This document shows positions 28,734 through 36,765 of a stretch of 64,000 nt of DNA, piece by piece (the stretch's first letter is position 1; each line of letters begins with the position of its first letter). The notes under the pieces were generated by a model. It saw only the letters and a program-made list of their open reading frames with translations. It made no database searches and was not told the DNA's origin. Position numbers and translations under genes: made by a program. Source of the stretch: Prochlorococcus marinus str. MIT 9515 (GTDB taxonomy: Bacteria > Cyanobacteriota > Cyanobacteriia > PCC-6307 > Cyanobiaceae); NCBI RefSeq assembly GCF_000015665.1, contig NC_008817.1, positions 806,001-870,000 on the forward strand, given 5' to 3'.

Positions 28734-28952
28734 TTAGCTTATCTCTTTTTTTATTGAACGACAAAAGTTTCTATATCTCTCTATTCTAGTTAAATCTGGT
28801 AAAGTCCAGACAGATTCATAATCAAATAATGGATCTTGCCATTCCTTGAATTCTTCTTTTATTGAATTATCGTTTAATGAAGTTAATCTTTTTGTTCTTT
28901 TCTTTAAATGCCTTTTAATTATCTTTATATTAGTTTTTATATATTCTCTCAT
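28734..28952 (-). CDS. Small protein, function unknown (72 aa)
   Basis: This 72-residue protein has a very basic first half (KIIKRHLKKRTKRLTSL) and a second half with aromatic and acidic residues (EWQDPLFDYESVWTLPDL, then a basic helix RIERYRNFCRSIKKE). There is no membrane span. The mixed, ordered composition of the second half supports a real coding region. I recognise no domain. Confidence 0.6.
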   Translation of the reverse strand: MREYIKTNIKIIKRHLKKRTKRLTSLNDNSIKEEFKEWQDPLFDYESVWTLPDLTRIERYRNFCRSIKKEIS

Positions 28953-29007
28953 GGAAATAGTTGAACTTAATTAAATTTAGCATTTAATAGGTTAATTAAT
29001 ATTTTAA

Positions 29008-29178
29008 TTAGACGTTCTGTACTGCTTGAAATAATCCGAATGAATAACCCCCTATTAAAATCCAACCCAAAACACTAGAGATTATAGTTGATCTCCTATT
29101 ATGTCTTCTTAGGGCATTTTCGATCATTTCATTTGCTTCTTCCTTACTTATGTAATTTGGAGTTGATTTTTTGTCCAT
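29008..29178 (-). CDS. Small single-span membrane protein (56 aa)
   Basis: The 56-residue frame opens with MDKKSTPNYISKEEANEMIE, a soluble helical part, followed by a basic stretch (RRHNRRS). One membrane span ends it (IISSVLGWILIGGYSFGLF, about residues 32-50). The organisation is that of a tail-anchored small protein. Function is unknown. It lies on the minus strand upstream of a 222-bp gap. Confidence 0.6.
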   Translation of the reverse strand: MDKKSTPNYISKEEANEMIENALRRHNRRSTIISSVLGWILIGGYSFGLFQAVQNV

Positions 29179-29400
29179 ATAAAGTTTCTTTTACATTAAA
29201 CGATAAGTAATAAAATTGTGTTTTAATTATTTAATTTAAATTTATAAAAAGGAATTAAAATTATTAATTTTACTAATAAGGGATAATGTAATTTAATTTA
29301 GAGCAAATTGATCTTTATATAAAAAAATCTCCAATAAAAACAAGTAACCTTTATTTCTTACTACAATAAATGTGAACGAATTAACCAAATTAAAAATTGA

Positions 29401-29568
29401 ATGAATGTTAATGATGCTTCTGTTCTCGAGATGATTAATAATCTTATTGCTTCTAAAAGATTAAATGAGAATCAAATTCTTCAATTAGTAAACTTGGCAT
29501 CAATTTCTGATAATTTAAAAGAACTAAAAGAAAATATGAGATGGGAGAAGTTTAAATCCAAATATTAA
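29401..29568 (+). CDS. Small helical protein, function unknown (55 aa)
   Basis: The 55-residue frame MNVNDASVLEMINNLIASKR... is predicted largely helical with regular leucine and isoleucine spacing, which fits a coiled or helical-hairpin protein. A TACAAT box at 29362-29367 may drive it. The next small gene starts 18 bases after its stop. No known domain is visible. Confidence 0.6.
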   Translation: MNVNDASVLEMINNLIASKRLNENQILQLVNLASISDNLKELKENMRWEKFKSKY

Positions 29569-29586
29569 ATTAATATAAAAATCAAG

Positions 29587-29787
29587 ATGATTTCTGTAAT
29601 TATAAATAAAATTAAAAAAAAAAATCATCATTACATGTATTCTAGATCTCTTGAAAATAAAAAATTAAAAAATAATCTTCCGGAAATTAAGGAAATATCA
29701 AATAAATGTAAGGTAAGTAAAGCTAGTAATGAGATAATGCTCGATAGATTTTATAATGGGAAAAGTATAGAATTTCCTTTCACATAA
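29587..29787 (+). CDS. Small basic protein, function unknown (66 aa)
   Basis: This 66-residue protein is lysine- and asparagine-rich, with a basic N-terminal half (KIKKKNHHYMYSRSLENKK) and a more ordered C-terminal part (ASNEIMLDRFYNGKSIEFP). It follows the 55-aa gene closely on the same strand, so the two may share a message. I recognise no family. The composition alone does not exclude a spurious frame. Confidence 0.5.
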   Translation: MISVIINKIKKKNHHYMYSRSLENKKLKNNLPEIKEISNKCKVSKASNEIMLDRFYNGKSIEFPFT

Positions 29788-29790
29788 TAA

Positions 29791-29949
29791 TTATGAAATG
29801 TTATTTTTAGAAGTTTCGCTAATGTTCAGATATAAGTGAGATTGGTCGTCACTATATTCGGCTCTATTAATAAAAAATATTGTTGAAATTATAATTACTG
29901 AAACTATTAATAAATCACCGACAGTTACTCCTCTTTCTTTTAAATTCAT
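29791..29949 (-). CDS. Small single-span membrane protein (52 aa)
   Basis: The 52-residue frame begins MNLKERGVTVGDLLIVSVII, a short basic lead then one membrane span (about residues 11-29), and ends with a polar tail. The VTVGDLLIVSV pattern is ordered and not a low-complexity artefact, which favours a real gene. Its stop is three bases from the convergent 29587 gene. Function is unknown. Confidence 0.6.
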   Translation of the reverse strand: MNLKERGVTVGDLLIVSVIIISTIFFINRAEYSDDQSHLYLNISETSKNNIS

Positions 29950-29985
29950 ATCTTTTTTTAATTTAATATAATTATAGCTGAGTTA

Positions 29986-30138
29986 CTAAAAATTCTTTCT
30001 TAGAATATGTAAAAGTTTTGTCCTCTTAACAAAATTTTCCTCTTCCCAAATACATGTTGCTTCATCATTATTTATTGGTTTAGCTTCATAGGCTAAATAC
30101 CATAGAAAAAATCCTATTGGAATTATTAGAACTTCCAT
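29986..30138 (-). CDS. Small membrane-anchored protein (50 aa)
   Basis: The 50-residue frame starts MEVLIIPIGFFLWYLAYEAK, a short N-terminal span. A soluble tail with NDEATCIWEEENFVKRTKLL follows. The tail carries a single cysteine and alternating charges. It lies 36 bp upstream of the 29791 gene on the same strand and is divergent from the gene at 30211. I recognise no family. Confidence 0.55.
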   Translation of the reverse strand: MEVLIIPIGFFLWYLAYEAKPINNDEATCIWEEENFVKRTKLLHILRKNF

Positions 30139-30210
30139 TAATTTTACGTTGACTTATACTAAATATAGTGCAACACTAGAAAGACGCAAGTGTCACAGAA
30201 ATATTGTATT

Positions 30211-30573
30211 ATGCCCACTCAAAGAAAAAGAATTGGGTTCTTACCAAGTGCAGAAGTTCAGAAAATAATAGATCAACTTTGCAAAAATAATAAATTAAGT
30301 CAATCAAAAGTGACTGGGATATTAGTTGAAGAAGCACTATGTTCTAGGGGAGTATTAATTAATTCAAAAAATAAAAAAAATTATGAATTTTCGTCTAATA
30401 TTGATAATTCGGCACTAATTACTAATGATATTTTTGATAACAAAGAACATAAAAAGTGTGAAGATCTCAATTTAGATGAAAAATATGTAGAGGATGAGGT
30501 CCAAATGATTAATGACTACATTGAGTTCAAATTTTTCAAGAATATAATGAACAAAAATAAAAAAATAAATTAG
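30211..30573 (+). CDS. Small protein with ribbon-helix-helix-like N-terminus
   Basis: This 120-residue protein begins MPTQRKRIGFLPSAEVQKII, then KLSQSKVTGILVEEAL. That strand followed by two helices is compatible with a ribbon-helix-helix DNA-binding fold, and the SQSK turn fits. The C-terminal 70 residues are acidic and probably helical. A GTG at 30190 is in frame, but the ATG at 30211 directly precedes the basic strand and is preferred. It could be a small regulator; no target is known. The tRNA gene follows 26 bp downstream on the other strand. Confidence 0.6.
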   Translation: MPTQRKRIGFLPSAEVQKIIDQLCKNNKLSQSKVTGILVEEALCSRGVLINSKNKKNYEFSSNIDNSALITNDIFDNKEHKKCEDLNLDEKYVEDEVQMINDYIEFKFFKNIMNKNKKIN

Positions 30574-30599
30574 CTGTACGTGTCACACCATAATAATAA

Positions 30600-30673
<74 letters not shown>

Positions 30674-30701
30674 CTACATATATCTTAAATCATGAATAGT
30701 C

Positions 30702-31184
30702 TTAATTACCAGTTTGAAAATTTATTTGTTTATTAGCCTCATAAATTGCTATTCCGCACGCAACTGATAAATTAAGACTCCTAACACCTTTTTTATCATT
30801 ATTAGATAATTCTACATTAGGCATGAAAATTGATATTAATGAATTACTACCGTTAATAACGCTTTCTGGTAATCCTGTATCTTCTCTTCCAAATAATAAA
30901 ATATCATCTTTTAAGAATCTAAATCTGTTCAGATAAATACCATTTTTTTTGCTAAAGGCGATAATTCTTTTATTTTTTTTTGATTCCTTAAATTTTTTAA
31001 AATTAGGATAATTATTTAATTTAACTAAAGGCCAGTAATCAAGACCAGCTCTTTTTAAATATTTATCTTCTAATTTAAAACCTAATGGCTCTATAAGATT
31101 TAATGTTATGTCAAAAGCAGCACACGTTCTAGCGATACTACCAGTATTTTGAGGAATCCGCGGTTCAAAAAGTGAGATTTCCAA
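30702..31184 (-). CDS. trmL: tRNA (cytidine/uridine-34-2'-O)-methyltransferase
   Basis: TrmL is a SPOUT-class methyltransferase that methylates the ribose of wobble base 34 in certain leucine tRNAs. The N-terminus FEPRIPQNTGSIARTCAAF and the segments LLFGREDTGLPESV and MPNVELSNNDKKGVRSLNLS form the knot and the AdoMet site. The 160-residue length is exactly that of the family. It lies three bases after the cobU stop on the same strand, so the two may be co-transcribed. Confidence 0.95.
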   Translation of the reverse strand: MEISLFEPRIPQNTGSIARTCAAFDITLNLIEPLGFKLEDKYLKRAGLDYWPLVKLNNYPNFKKFKESKKNKRIIAFSKKNGIYLNRFRFLKDDILLFGREDTGLPESVINGSNSLISIFMPNVELSNNDKKGVRSLNLSVACGIAIYEANKQINFQTGN

Positions 31185-31187
31185 TTA

Positions 31188-31736
31188 CTAAAAAGGTATT
31201 TCAATACTAATTTTATCTAATTTTATTGCTCTACCATTTATGGTTAGCCAATTCTCTTCTGAAATTCTAGTTATTCTTTTTTGAAGATCTCCAAGCCTTT
31301 CTATATATTTATTACCAATTTCGTATTCTGAAACTAAACTCCAACCAACTTGTTCTCCAACAATTAATGTTGTTTTTATTCTGTTTTTTAAAAGATTTAA
31401 AAGCAAATGTATTTGATTTTCCCATTCTTCATCATTTTTATAGATACTCTCCATTATAAAGCCTCCTATAGAGTCAATTAATATTGGACCTTTGTCTTTT
31501 TTTAATACATTTACAAGATTATTTGTTTCTATTAACGCCCAATTTTTAGGCCTTCTTTTACGATGCTGAAGAATTTTTTTTTGCCAATTTAAATCGTCTG
31601 GTCTTGACTCAGATAAGGCTATATAAGTTATTTTTGGTAATTTTCTACCTAAATATTCTGCAAATTCGCTTTTACCGCTCTTTGTTCCCCCAGTTATAAA
31701 TATTACTTTTGCAAAATTATTACCATGATTTTCCAT
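31188..31736 (-). CDS. cobU: Adenosylcobinamide kinase / adenosylcobinamide-phosphate guanylyltransferase
   Basis: CobU phosphorylates adenosylcobinamide and then attaches GMP, preparing the corrinoid for the nucleotide loop of cobamides. The N-terminal P-loop is GGTKSGKSEFAE (about residues 16-27). HRKRRPKNW contains the histidine used for the guanylylated intermediate, and ILIDSIGGFI the Walker B-like part. The 182 residues fit the family. CobN (47490-51227) and MetH (42919-46482) represent the same cobamide economy. Confidence 0.93.
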   Translation of the reverse strand: MENHGNNFAKVIFITGGTKSGKSEFAEYLGRKLPKITYIALSESRPDDLNWQKKILQHRKRRPKNWALIETNNLVNVLKKDKGPILIDSIGGFIMESIYKNDEEWENQIHLLLNLLKNRIKTTLIVGEQVGWSLVSEYEIGNKYIERLGDLQKRITRISEENWLTINGRAIKLDKISIEIPF

Positions 31737-31748
31737 CTTTAAAAAAAC

Positions 31749-32060
31749 TTATTTTGAGAAAAACCACCATGTTGCAAGAGGTATTATTGTAGCTGCAACT
31801 AAGAGGCCAATAACTATATAAGTAGCTGTAGAACTCTCAGCATCCTCAGCTCTCATTGCGTTAAAGTTGGGATCAACTACTGGGTTATCAATTGAGGAAG
31901 GCTGACTTTTTTCGTAATTTATAACTGTTTTTTGCTGAGTAACAATAAACAGGTCGCTAATTTTATTAAAATTATCAGCATAAGTTTTTATTGGTAATGT
32001 AATGAAAAGAAAACCTATCATTACGATTGAAAACACTGACTTATAAATAGACTTAATCAT
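31749..32060 (-). CDS. Conserved cyanobacterial protein with signal peptide and C-terminal span
   Basis: This 103-residue protein has an N-terminal signal-like segment (about residues 8-27, ending TYADN), a polar middle and a C-terminal span (ATYIVIGLLVAATIIPLATWW, residues about 79-99) with a short basic end. The layout suggests a protein held in the plasma or thylakoid membrane with the middle in the lumen or periplasm. No function is known. It lies 12 bp upstream of cobU on the same strand. Confidence 0.7.
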   Translation of the reverse strand: MIKSIYKSVFSIVMIGFLFITLPIKTYADNFNKISDLFIVTQQKTVINYEKSQPSSIDNPVVDPNFNAMRAEDAESSTATYIVIGLLVAATIIPLATWWFFSK

Positions 32061-32168
32061 TTTGGTTTTTTAGACAATTATATAATAATAAACTATAAGT
32101 CTGAGAATCTTTGGATAAAACCCAATATAATTATTTCAAGTAATTTTTTAATTTACTTAGAAGCAGAT

Positions 32169-32795
32169 ATGAATTTTAATGGTAAATCGTTAATAATTAT
32201 TGGCTCCATACTTTTTTTCTTTCAATTAGGAAATTTCTTTTCAATTGATTCAATATCCCCCGCACTTGAAAGAGCTCAAGTTTTAGCAGCTATCTCATCA
32301 GTAATCATTGTATTAATAGGTTTTTTATTTAAACAATTTAATCCAAATCTTGGAGAAAGAGTTGATTTAATAGGGGAAAATAGATTTATATTTGATCCTG
32401 AATTATCATCAGAAATATTAGATGAATTGGCTTGGGGATCAGAGACAATATTAACTTCAACAGCTGCGGCTACTATATTAATTCACAACGATGGTAAAAA
32501 TATTTTAAGAAGAGGTATTATTTCCAATGATGTTTTTAAACCTCGAGAAACTTGTTTGAGATCTGTGAAAGATATGAAATTAATTTCTTTAGCTAACACG
32601 AAGTTTTATCCAGGAAGAGATGAATTCTTCAGTTTTTGCCCAAATATACCTTCTGTGCTTATAGTTCCTATAAATAAAAAATCTTTTATTTTAATAGGAG
32701 GATGGAGTTATAGATGTTTTACAAAATCAGATGAAAAATGGATTAATAATTGGGCAAAAAAATTAAACAATCTATTTTTGAAAAATAGTTATTAA
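32169..32795 (+). CDS. CCB2/CCB4-family cytochrome b6 haem-attachment factor (DUF2930)
   Basis: This 208-residue protein has an N-terminal span (about residues 7-24) and a second one (about 36-54). A soluble domain follows, with FIFDPELSSEILDELAWGS and RRGI, typical of the cofactor-assembly-of-complex-C subunit B family. In algae CCB2 and CCB4 help attach haem ci covalently to cytochrome b6. I assign the family with good confidence and infer the role in the b6f complex. Its stop overlaps the convergent lptC-like stop by four bases. Confidence 0.8.
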   Translation: MNFNGKSLIIIGSILFFFQLGNFFSIDSISPALERAQVLAAISSVIIVLIGFLFKQFNPNLGERVDLIGENRFIFDPELSSEILDELAWGSETILTSTAAATILIHNDGKNILRRGIISNDVFKPRETCLRSVKDMKLISLANTKFYPGRDEFFSFCPNIPSVLIVPINKKSFILIGGWSYRCFTKSDEKWINNWAKKLNNLFLKNSY

Positions 32796-33418
32796 AAATA
32801 TATTTTAGAACGAACTCTCTCTTCTTTTGATCTGAAGATTACAGATTTTTTATCGATATCATAGTAGGCATTTTCAGAGTTGACTTCATATCCACTGTCT
32901 TTATTACTGTTATTGAATTTATATTTAACTGGATTATAAAATTCAATAATTTTATTTTTTTTATTAAGAATTGCTTTATTAGAACTTAGTGTAATTGAGT
33001 CATTTTGAAATAAAACATTTCCAATTAATAAAAACTCAGAATTTTTAATATCCCATTTAAAAGAGTTTGAATATAATTTATCTTCTTGTTTAAGTAATGT
33101 TTTGACTGATACATTACCAGACAATTCTAGTAGTGTATTATTGTTCGAGAGTTTTGACTTGTCCGAATTTATAATATATTCACTTTCATTATTTTGAAAG
33201 AGATTTATTGTGGTTTCATTAAGATTTAAAGTATTTTTTTCCCTATCGTATCTTGAGTAGGGACTCTCAATTGAAAGTAATTTATTACCCTCATTAGAGA
33301 ATATATTCATATTTAAACTATTAATACTTTGGTTAGTTATTTTATCTTCTATATCTCGAGTTTTACATCCTCCAATAATTATTGTAGTTATTAAAAAAAG
33401 TTTATAAAATCTATTCAT
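32792..33418 (-). CDS. lptC: LptC-like lipoprotein (lipopolysaccharide export)
   Basis: This 208-residue protein begins with a short hydrophobic leader ending in IIGGC (cysteine at about residue 18), a plausible lipobox. A periplasmic domain follows with repeated LSGNVSVKT- and IGNVLFQNDSITL-type strands, the jelly-roll pattern of LptC/OstA-like proteins. LptC accepts lipopolysaccharide from the LptBFG transporter. Cyanobacterial LptC is divergent, so the call rests on pattern and not on close identity. It overlaps the metG end by eight bases. Confidence 0.75.
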   Translation of the reverse strand: MNRFYKLFLITTIIIGGCKTRDIEDKITNQSINSLNMNIFSNEGNKLLSIESPYSRYDREKNTLNLNETTINLFQNNESEYIINSDKSKLSNNNTLLELSGNVSVKTLLKQEDKLYSNSFKWDIKNSEFLLIGNVLFQNDSITLSSNKAILNKKNKIIEFYNPVKYKFNNSNKDSGYEVNSENAYYDIDKKSVIFRSKEERVRSKIYF

Positions 33419-34946
33419 ATTCTAGTTTTTCAATAATTGGATATGGAGCTGGTAAATTTGATTTAGATTTCAATAAACCCCAATTCAATTGATCATTCCA
33501 AGACTCATTTTTATTATATAGAGATCCCAATTGCATGTTAATTTTGGAGGATAAATCCGGTAATATTGGTAATAATAATAAGCCAATAATTCTTGTACTT
33601 TCTAATACATCATAAATTATATTACATACAATAGAAATATTATTTTCATCTTTAATTAATTTCCAAGGCTGTTTTTCGTTAAGATATAAATTTGTATTAA
33701 TTGCAAGATTAAGTATAACATTAGCTGCTAAATCTAACTCATATAAATTAAAATGATTTATAAATTTTTCTACTGCTTCATTGCAGCATAATTGCAATGT
33801 ATTATCAATGATTAACTCATAAGTATCTGGAACTTTATTGTCAAACCACTTTCTAGACATTGAAGATGTTCTATTTAATAAATTTCCAATTGTGTTAGCC
33901 AAATCATTATTAATAATGTCTACAAATCTTTTATTTTGAAAATCACCATCACTACCCAATGAAATATCCTTTAAAAGATACCATCTAACTGCTTCCTTAC
34001 CATATTTAGATAATAAAAGATTTGGATCTAATACATTTCCTAAGCTTTTCCCCATTTTTTGACCTTCTCTTGTTAAGAAGCCATGACCAAATACTCTTTT
34101 AGGTACATCCATACCAGCTGAAAGAAGCATCGCTGGCCAATAAACAGCATGAAACCTTAGGATATCCTTACCTATAAAATGTATGTCAGCAGGCCATCCA
34201 TTATTAATAGATGATTCCAATGATGGATCACTCATATTTGGGCATATAGCACTTACATAGCCAAGTAAAGCATCAAACCATACGTAAAAAGTATGATCCT
34301 TTGTATCGGGTACTGATATTCCCCAAGATACATTTGTTCTAGATACTGAGAAATCTTTTAAACCTTTGCTTACGAAATTGATAATTTCATTTCTTCTTTC
34401 TTTGGGATAAATAAATGAAGGCTCATTAATAAGTTCTTCGATTTGTGATTGATATTTAGATAATCTAAAAAAAAGATTTTCTTCATTTTTCCATTCTAAG
34501 TTTTTTTGATGAATTGGACATTTATATGATGATAGATTTTCTGGATTTTCTTTAAATTCTTCACAACCGACGCAATACCATCCTTTTTGGACTCCCATAT
34601 AGATATCTCCAGAAGCTTTTACTCTGTTGTAAAATTCATTAACTATAGATTCATGATTTTGAGAACTGGTTCTTACAAATTTATTATTTGTTATGTCCCA
34701 AGATTTCCAATTTTGTTTAAAAATATCAGAAATCTCATCACAATGAGATTGAGGATCTACACCTTTATTACTAGCAGTTCTTTGAATCTTTAAACCATGT
34801 TCATCAACTCCAGTAATGAAAATTACATTATCGCCTGATAGTCTCTTGAACCTTGCTATGGAATCACAAATTAAAGTAGTATAAATGCTCCCTAAGTGAG
34901 GCTTATCATTTACATAATATAATGGGGTAGTAATTACAAAGCTCAT
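33411..34946 (-). CDS. metG: Methionine-tRNA ligase
   Basis: MetG charges tRNA-Met. Visible motifs are the N-terminal TTPLYYVNDKPHLGS (HIGH-type), one zinc knuckle CVGCEEF...CPIHQ (about residues 123-147), and KMGKSLGN, the KMSKS loop variant. The anticodon-binding helical domain completes the 511 residues, without the C-terminal dimerisation domain found in longer forms. The start is the ATG with MSFVITTP. It is the probable first gene of metG-lptC, which overlap by eight bases. Confidence 0.96.
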   Translation of the reverse strand: MSFVITTPLYYVNDKPHLGSIYTTLICDSIARFKRLSGDNVIFITGVDEHGLKIQRTASNKGVDPQSHCDEISDIFKQNWKSWDITNNKFVRTSSQNHESIVNEFYNRVKASGDIYMGVQKGWYCVGCEEFKENPENLSSYKCPIHQKNLEWKNEENLFFRLSKYQSQIEELINEPSFIYPKERRNEIINFVSKGLKDFSVSRTNVSWGISVPDTKDHTFYVWFDALLGYVSAICPNMSDPSLESSINNGWPADIHFIGKDILRFHAVYWPAMLLSAGMDVPKRVFGHGFLTREGQKMGKSLGNVLDPNLLLSKYGKEAVRWYLLKDISLGSDGDFQNKRFVDIINNDLANTIGNLLNRTSSMSRKWFDNKVPDTYELIIDNTLQLCCNEAVEKFINHFNLYELDLAANVILNLAINTNLYLNEKQPWKLIKDENNISIVCNIIYDVLESTRIIGLLLLPILPDLSSKINMQLGSLYNKNESWNDQLNWGLLKSKSNLPAPYPIIEKLEYE

Positions 34947-35011
34947 AATATCTTTTTTCTAATAGTAACAAATATAATATCTAAATATTATGATATAGAG
35001 TTTATTTATAG

Positions 35012-36196
35012 CTAGTGAATAAATTCTAAAAGATTATTATCATTTTCATTATATTTAACTTTATATATTTTATTAGTATATGTTTCTATAGAAATATATA
35101 ATATTATTAGAAGCTCTAATGAGTATTCTTGAAAATAGACTAAAGCTATACTTTTTTTTATATTTATCCATTTAATAAATATTATTTTGTACGATGATTT
35201 ATTTTCATTAATAAAAAATATATTTAAATATTTTAATTTATTATTTTTATAAATATTGTTAATCTCTAATTGTTTAATCTTTGTTAAATCTATTATTTCA
35301 TTAATCTTATTTATATTTAGTTCCTTTTTATTTGTAATATAATTAAATACTTGTCTTTGAACAATTAAGTCTAAATATCTTCTAAGTGGTGAAGTACATT
35401 GAGTATACATTTTAAGACCTAATGATTCATGTTTATTAGCCTTTGTAGTGATATAACTTTTACCCATAAATTGTTTTAATATTGAAAACTTTATATCACT
35501 ATTTTTATATTTTGCTAGTATCTCAGATACATCACAATTTATTTTTTGGGTTCTATAAGGTGTAACTATATTATTTTTAAATAAAAATAAACTAGTGACA
35601 TAACCCATTAATATCATTGATTCAGATACAATTGTTTGCGAAACATTTTTATATATATTATTAATCACGACATTTCCGTCGATAATATCTATTTTATTAC
35701 TTGGCATATCAAAAATAATTGCACCTTGTGTTATTCGATATTTAAGACTTTTAAGTAATAGATTTTTAATTTCTATTAATTCAAATTCTTCTTTAGGTTC
35801 TAATTCAATAATTTCTTCTGCATCTTCGTATGTTAATTGATATTTAGGTATTATTTTCGCCTCTAACATCTCATATTCATTTATTGAACCATTCTCATTA
35901 AACGTTATTGAAGCACTTATTGTTTCTGATAATTTATTTTGATTTAAATTTGCATTTTCAATTATTTCAGAAGGCAACATAGGAATATATTGATCAATTA
36001 AATATAAACTACTGCTCTTACTTTTTGCCTCAAGATCTATTTTTGAATCAGTTGAAAATAATTTGCATGGATTGCTAATATGAATCCATAATTTTTTTTT
36101 ACTTCCATCTATTAATTCTAAAGAGAAAGCATCATCAATCTCTTTGGGATTCTCAGAATCAATAATAAAAGTTTTTAAATTAGTTAAATCTCTCAA
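35012..36196 (-). CDS. Minimal RNase II/R-family exoribonuclease (RNB catalytic domain only)
   Basis: This 394-residue RNB protein consists almost only of the catalytic domain. The active site IDSENPKEIDDAF (residues 12-24) has three of the four aspartates, with glutamate at the second position. LWIHISNP and CTSPLRRYLDLIVQRQ (the arginine motif) are intact. The N-terminal cold-shock domains and the C-terminal S1 domain of RNase II/R are missing, although the tail (about 320-394) may be a remnant. Translation starts at a TTG; an in-frame stop lies five codons upstream. It follows rpsR on the minus strand. I infer 3'-5' RNA degradation. Confidence 0.85.
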   Translation of the reverse strand: MRDLTNLKTFIIDSENPKEIDDAFSLELIDGSKKKLWIHISNPCKLFSTDSKIDLEAKSKSSSLYLIDQYIPMLPSEIIENANLNQNKLSETISASITFNENGSINEYEMLEAKIIPKYQLTYEDAEEIIELEPKEEFELIEIKNLLLKSLKYRITQGAIIFDMPSNKIDIIDGNVVINNIYKNVSQTIVSESMILMGYVTSLFLFKNNIVTPYRTQKINCDVSEILAKYKNSDIKFSILKQFMGKSYITTKANKHESLGLKMYTQCTSPLRRYLDLIVQRQVFNYITNKKELNINKINEIIDLTKIKQLEINNIYKNNKLKYLNIFFINENKSSYKIIFIKWINIKKSIALVYFQEYSLELLIILYISIETYTNKIYKVKYNENDNNLLEFIH

Positions 36197-36238
36197 ATAT
36201 TTAGAATATTATTTAAGTAACTATTAAATTTAAATTTT

Positions 36239-36460
36239 TTATCCTTCCGGATTAACAAATGGCAATAAGGCAACAATTCTTGCTCTTTTTACAGCCAATG
36301 TAAGATCTCTTTGTTGTTTGGAGGTTAGTCCTGTCATTCTTCTTGGTAAAATCTTGCCTCTTTCAGTAATGAATTTCTTTAGAAGCTCAACGTCTTTATA
36401 ATCTATAGGGTCACCAGGTTTGATTGGTGATAATTGTTTTTTAAAAATAGAATTTGGCAT
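36239..36460 (-). CDS. rpsR: 30S ribosomal protein S18
   Basis: The 73-residue protein has the S18 core [20 protein letters not shown] and the conserved [20 protein letters not shown] at the C-terminus. It follows rpmG by nine bases on the minus strand, the usual cyanobacterial and plastid order rpl33-rps18. It probably shares a promoter with rpmG and the minimal RNB gene. Confidence 0.97.
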   Translation of the reverse strand: MPNSIFKKQLSPIKPGDPIDYKDVELLKKFITERGKILPRRMTGLTSKQQRDLTLAVKRARIVALLPFVNPEG

Positions 36461-36469
36461 GTTTTTAAT

Positions 36470-36664
36470 TTATTTGATTTCCTTATGAATTGTCATTTTG
36501 TTCAAATGAGGATTAAACTTTTTGAGTTCTAATCGTTCTGTAGTATTTCTTTTGTTTTTTTCTGTTGTATATCTTGAGATACCATTAGATCTTCTTGGTT
36601 CTGAACTTGTTCTAGCTTCAGTGCATTCTAAGGTTACTACAACTCTTGTACCTTTTTTTGCCAT
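36470..36664 (-). CDS. rpmG: 50S ribosomal protein L33
   Basis: The 64-residue protein starts [17 protein letters not shown] and ends with the family's [16 protein letters not shown]. The frame is open further upstream, but this ATG fits the conserved L33 N-terminus. The cysteines of zinc-binding L33 forms are reduced to one, as in the C-minus type. It is divergent from pheT over 101 bp. Confidence 0.96.
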   Translation of the reverse strand: MAKKGTRVVVTLECTEARTSSEPRRSNGISRYTTEKNKRNTTERLELKKFNPHLNKMTIHKEIK

Positions 36665-36765
36665 TTTGATTAATACGCTGATGTATAATTTTCTATTGTA
36701 CAACTTCAAGAAACTATTTTGCATATATTCACTTTTCTTTTAGTATCATTAGACAAAAATAATAA

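Noticed and set aside
29179-29400. Possible gene or RNA in the 222-bp gap before the 55-aa gene
   Set aside because: Only an 11-codon frame and AT-rich sequence are visible; apart from a TACAAT box near 29362 I see no structure that supports a feature.
30190-30586. GTGTCAC at 30190-30196 and again at 30580-30586, flanking the small gene at 30211
   Set aside because: Seven-base repeats with no further extended match are expected by chance over a few hundred bases, and no integrase or target-site logic is nearby.
36665-36724. 20-residue upstream extension of rpmG to 36724
   Set aside because: The conserved L33 N-terminus starts at the ATG at 36664 (MAKKGTR), and the upstream residues do not resemble the family.
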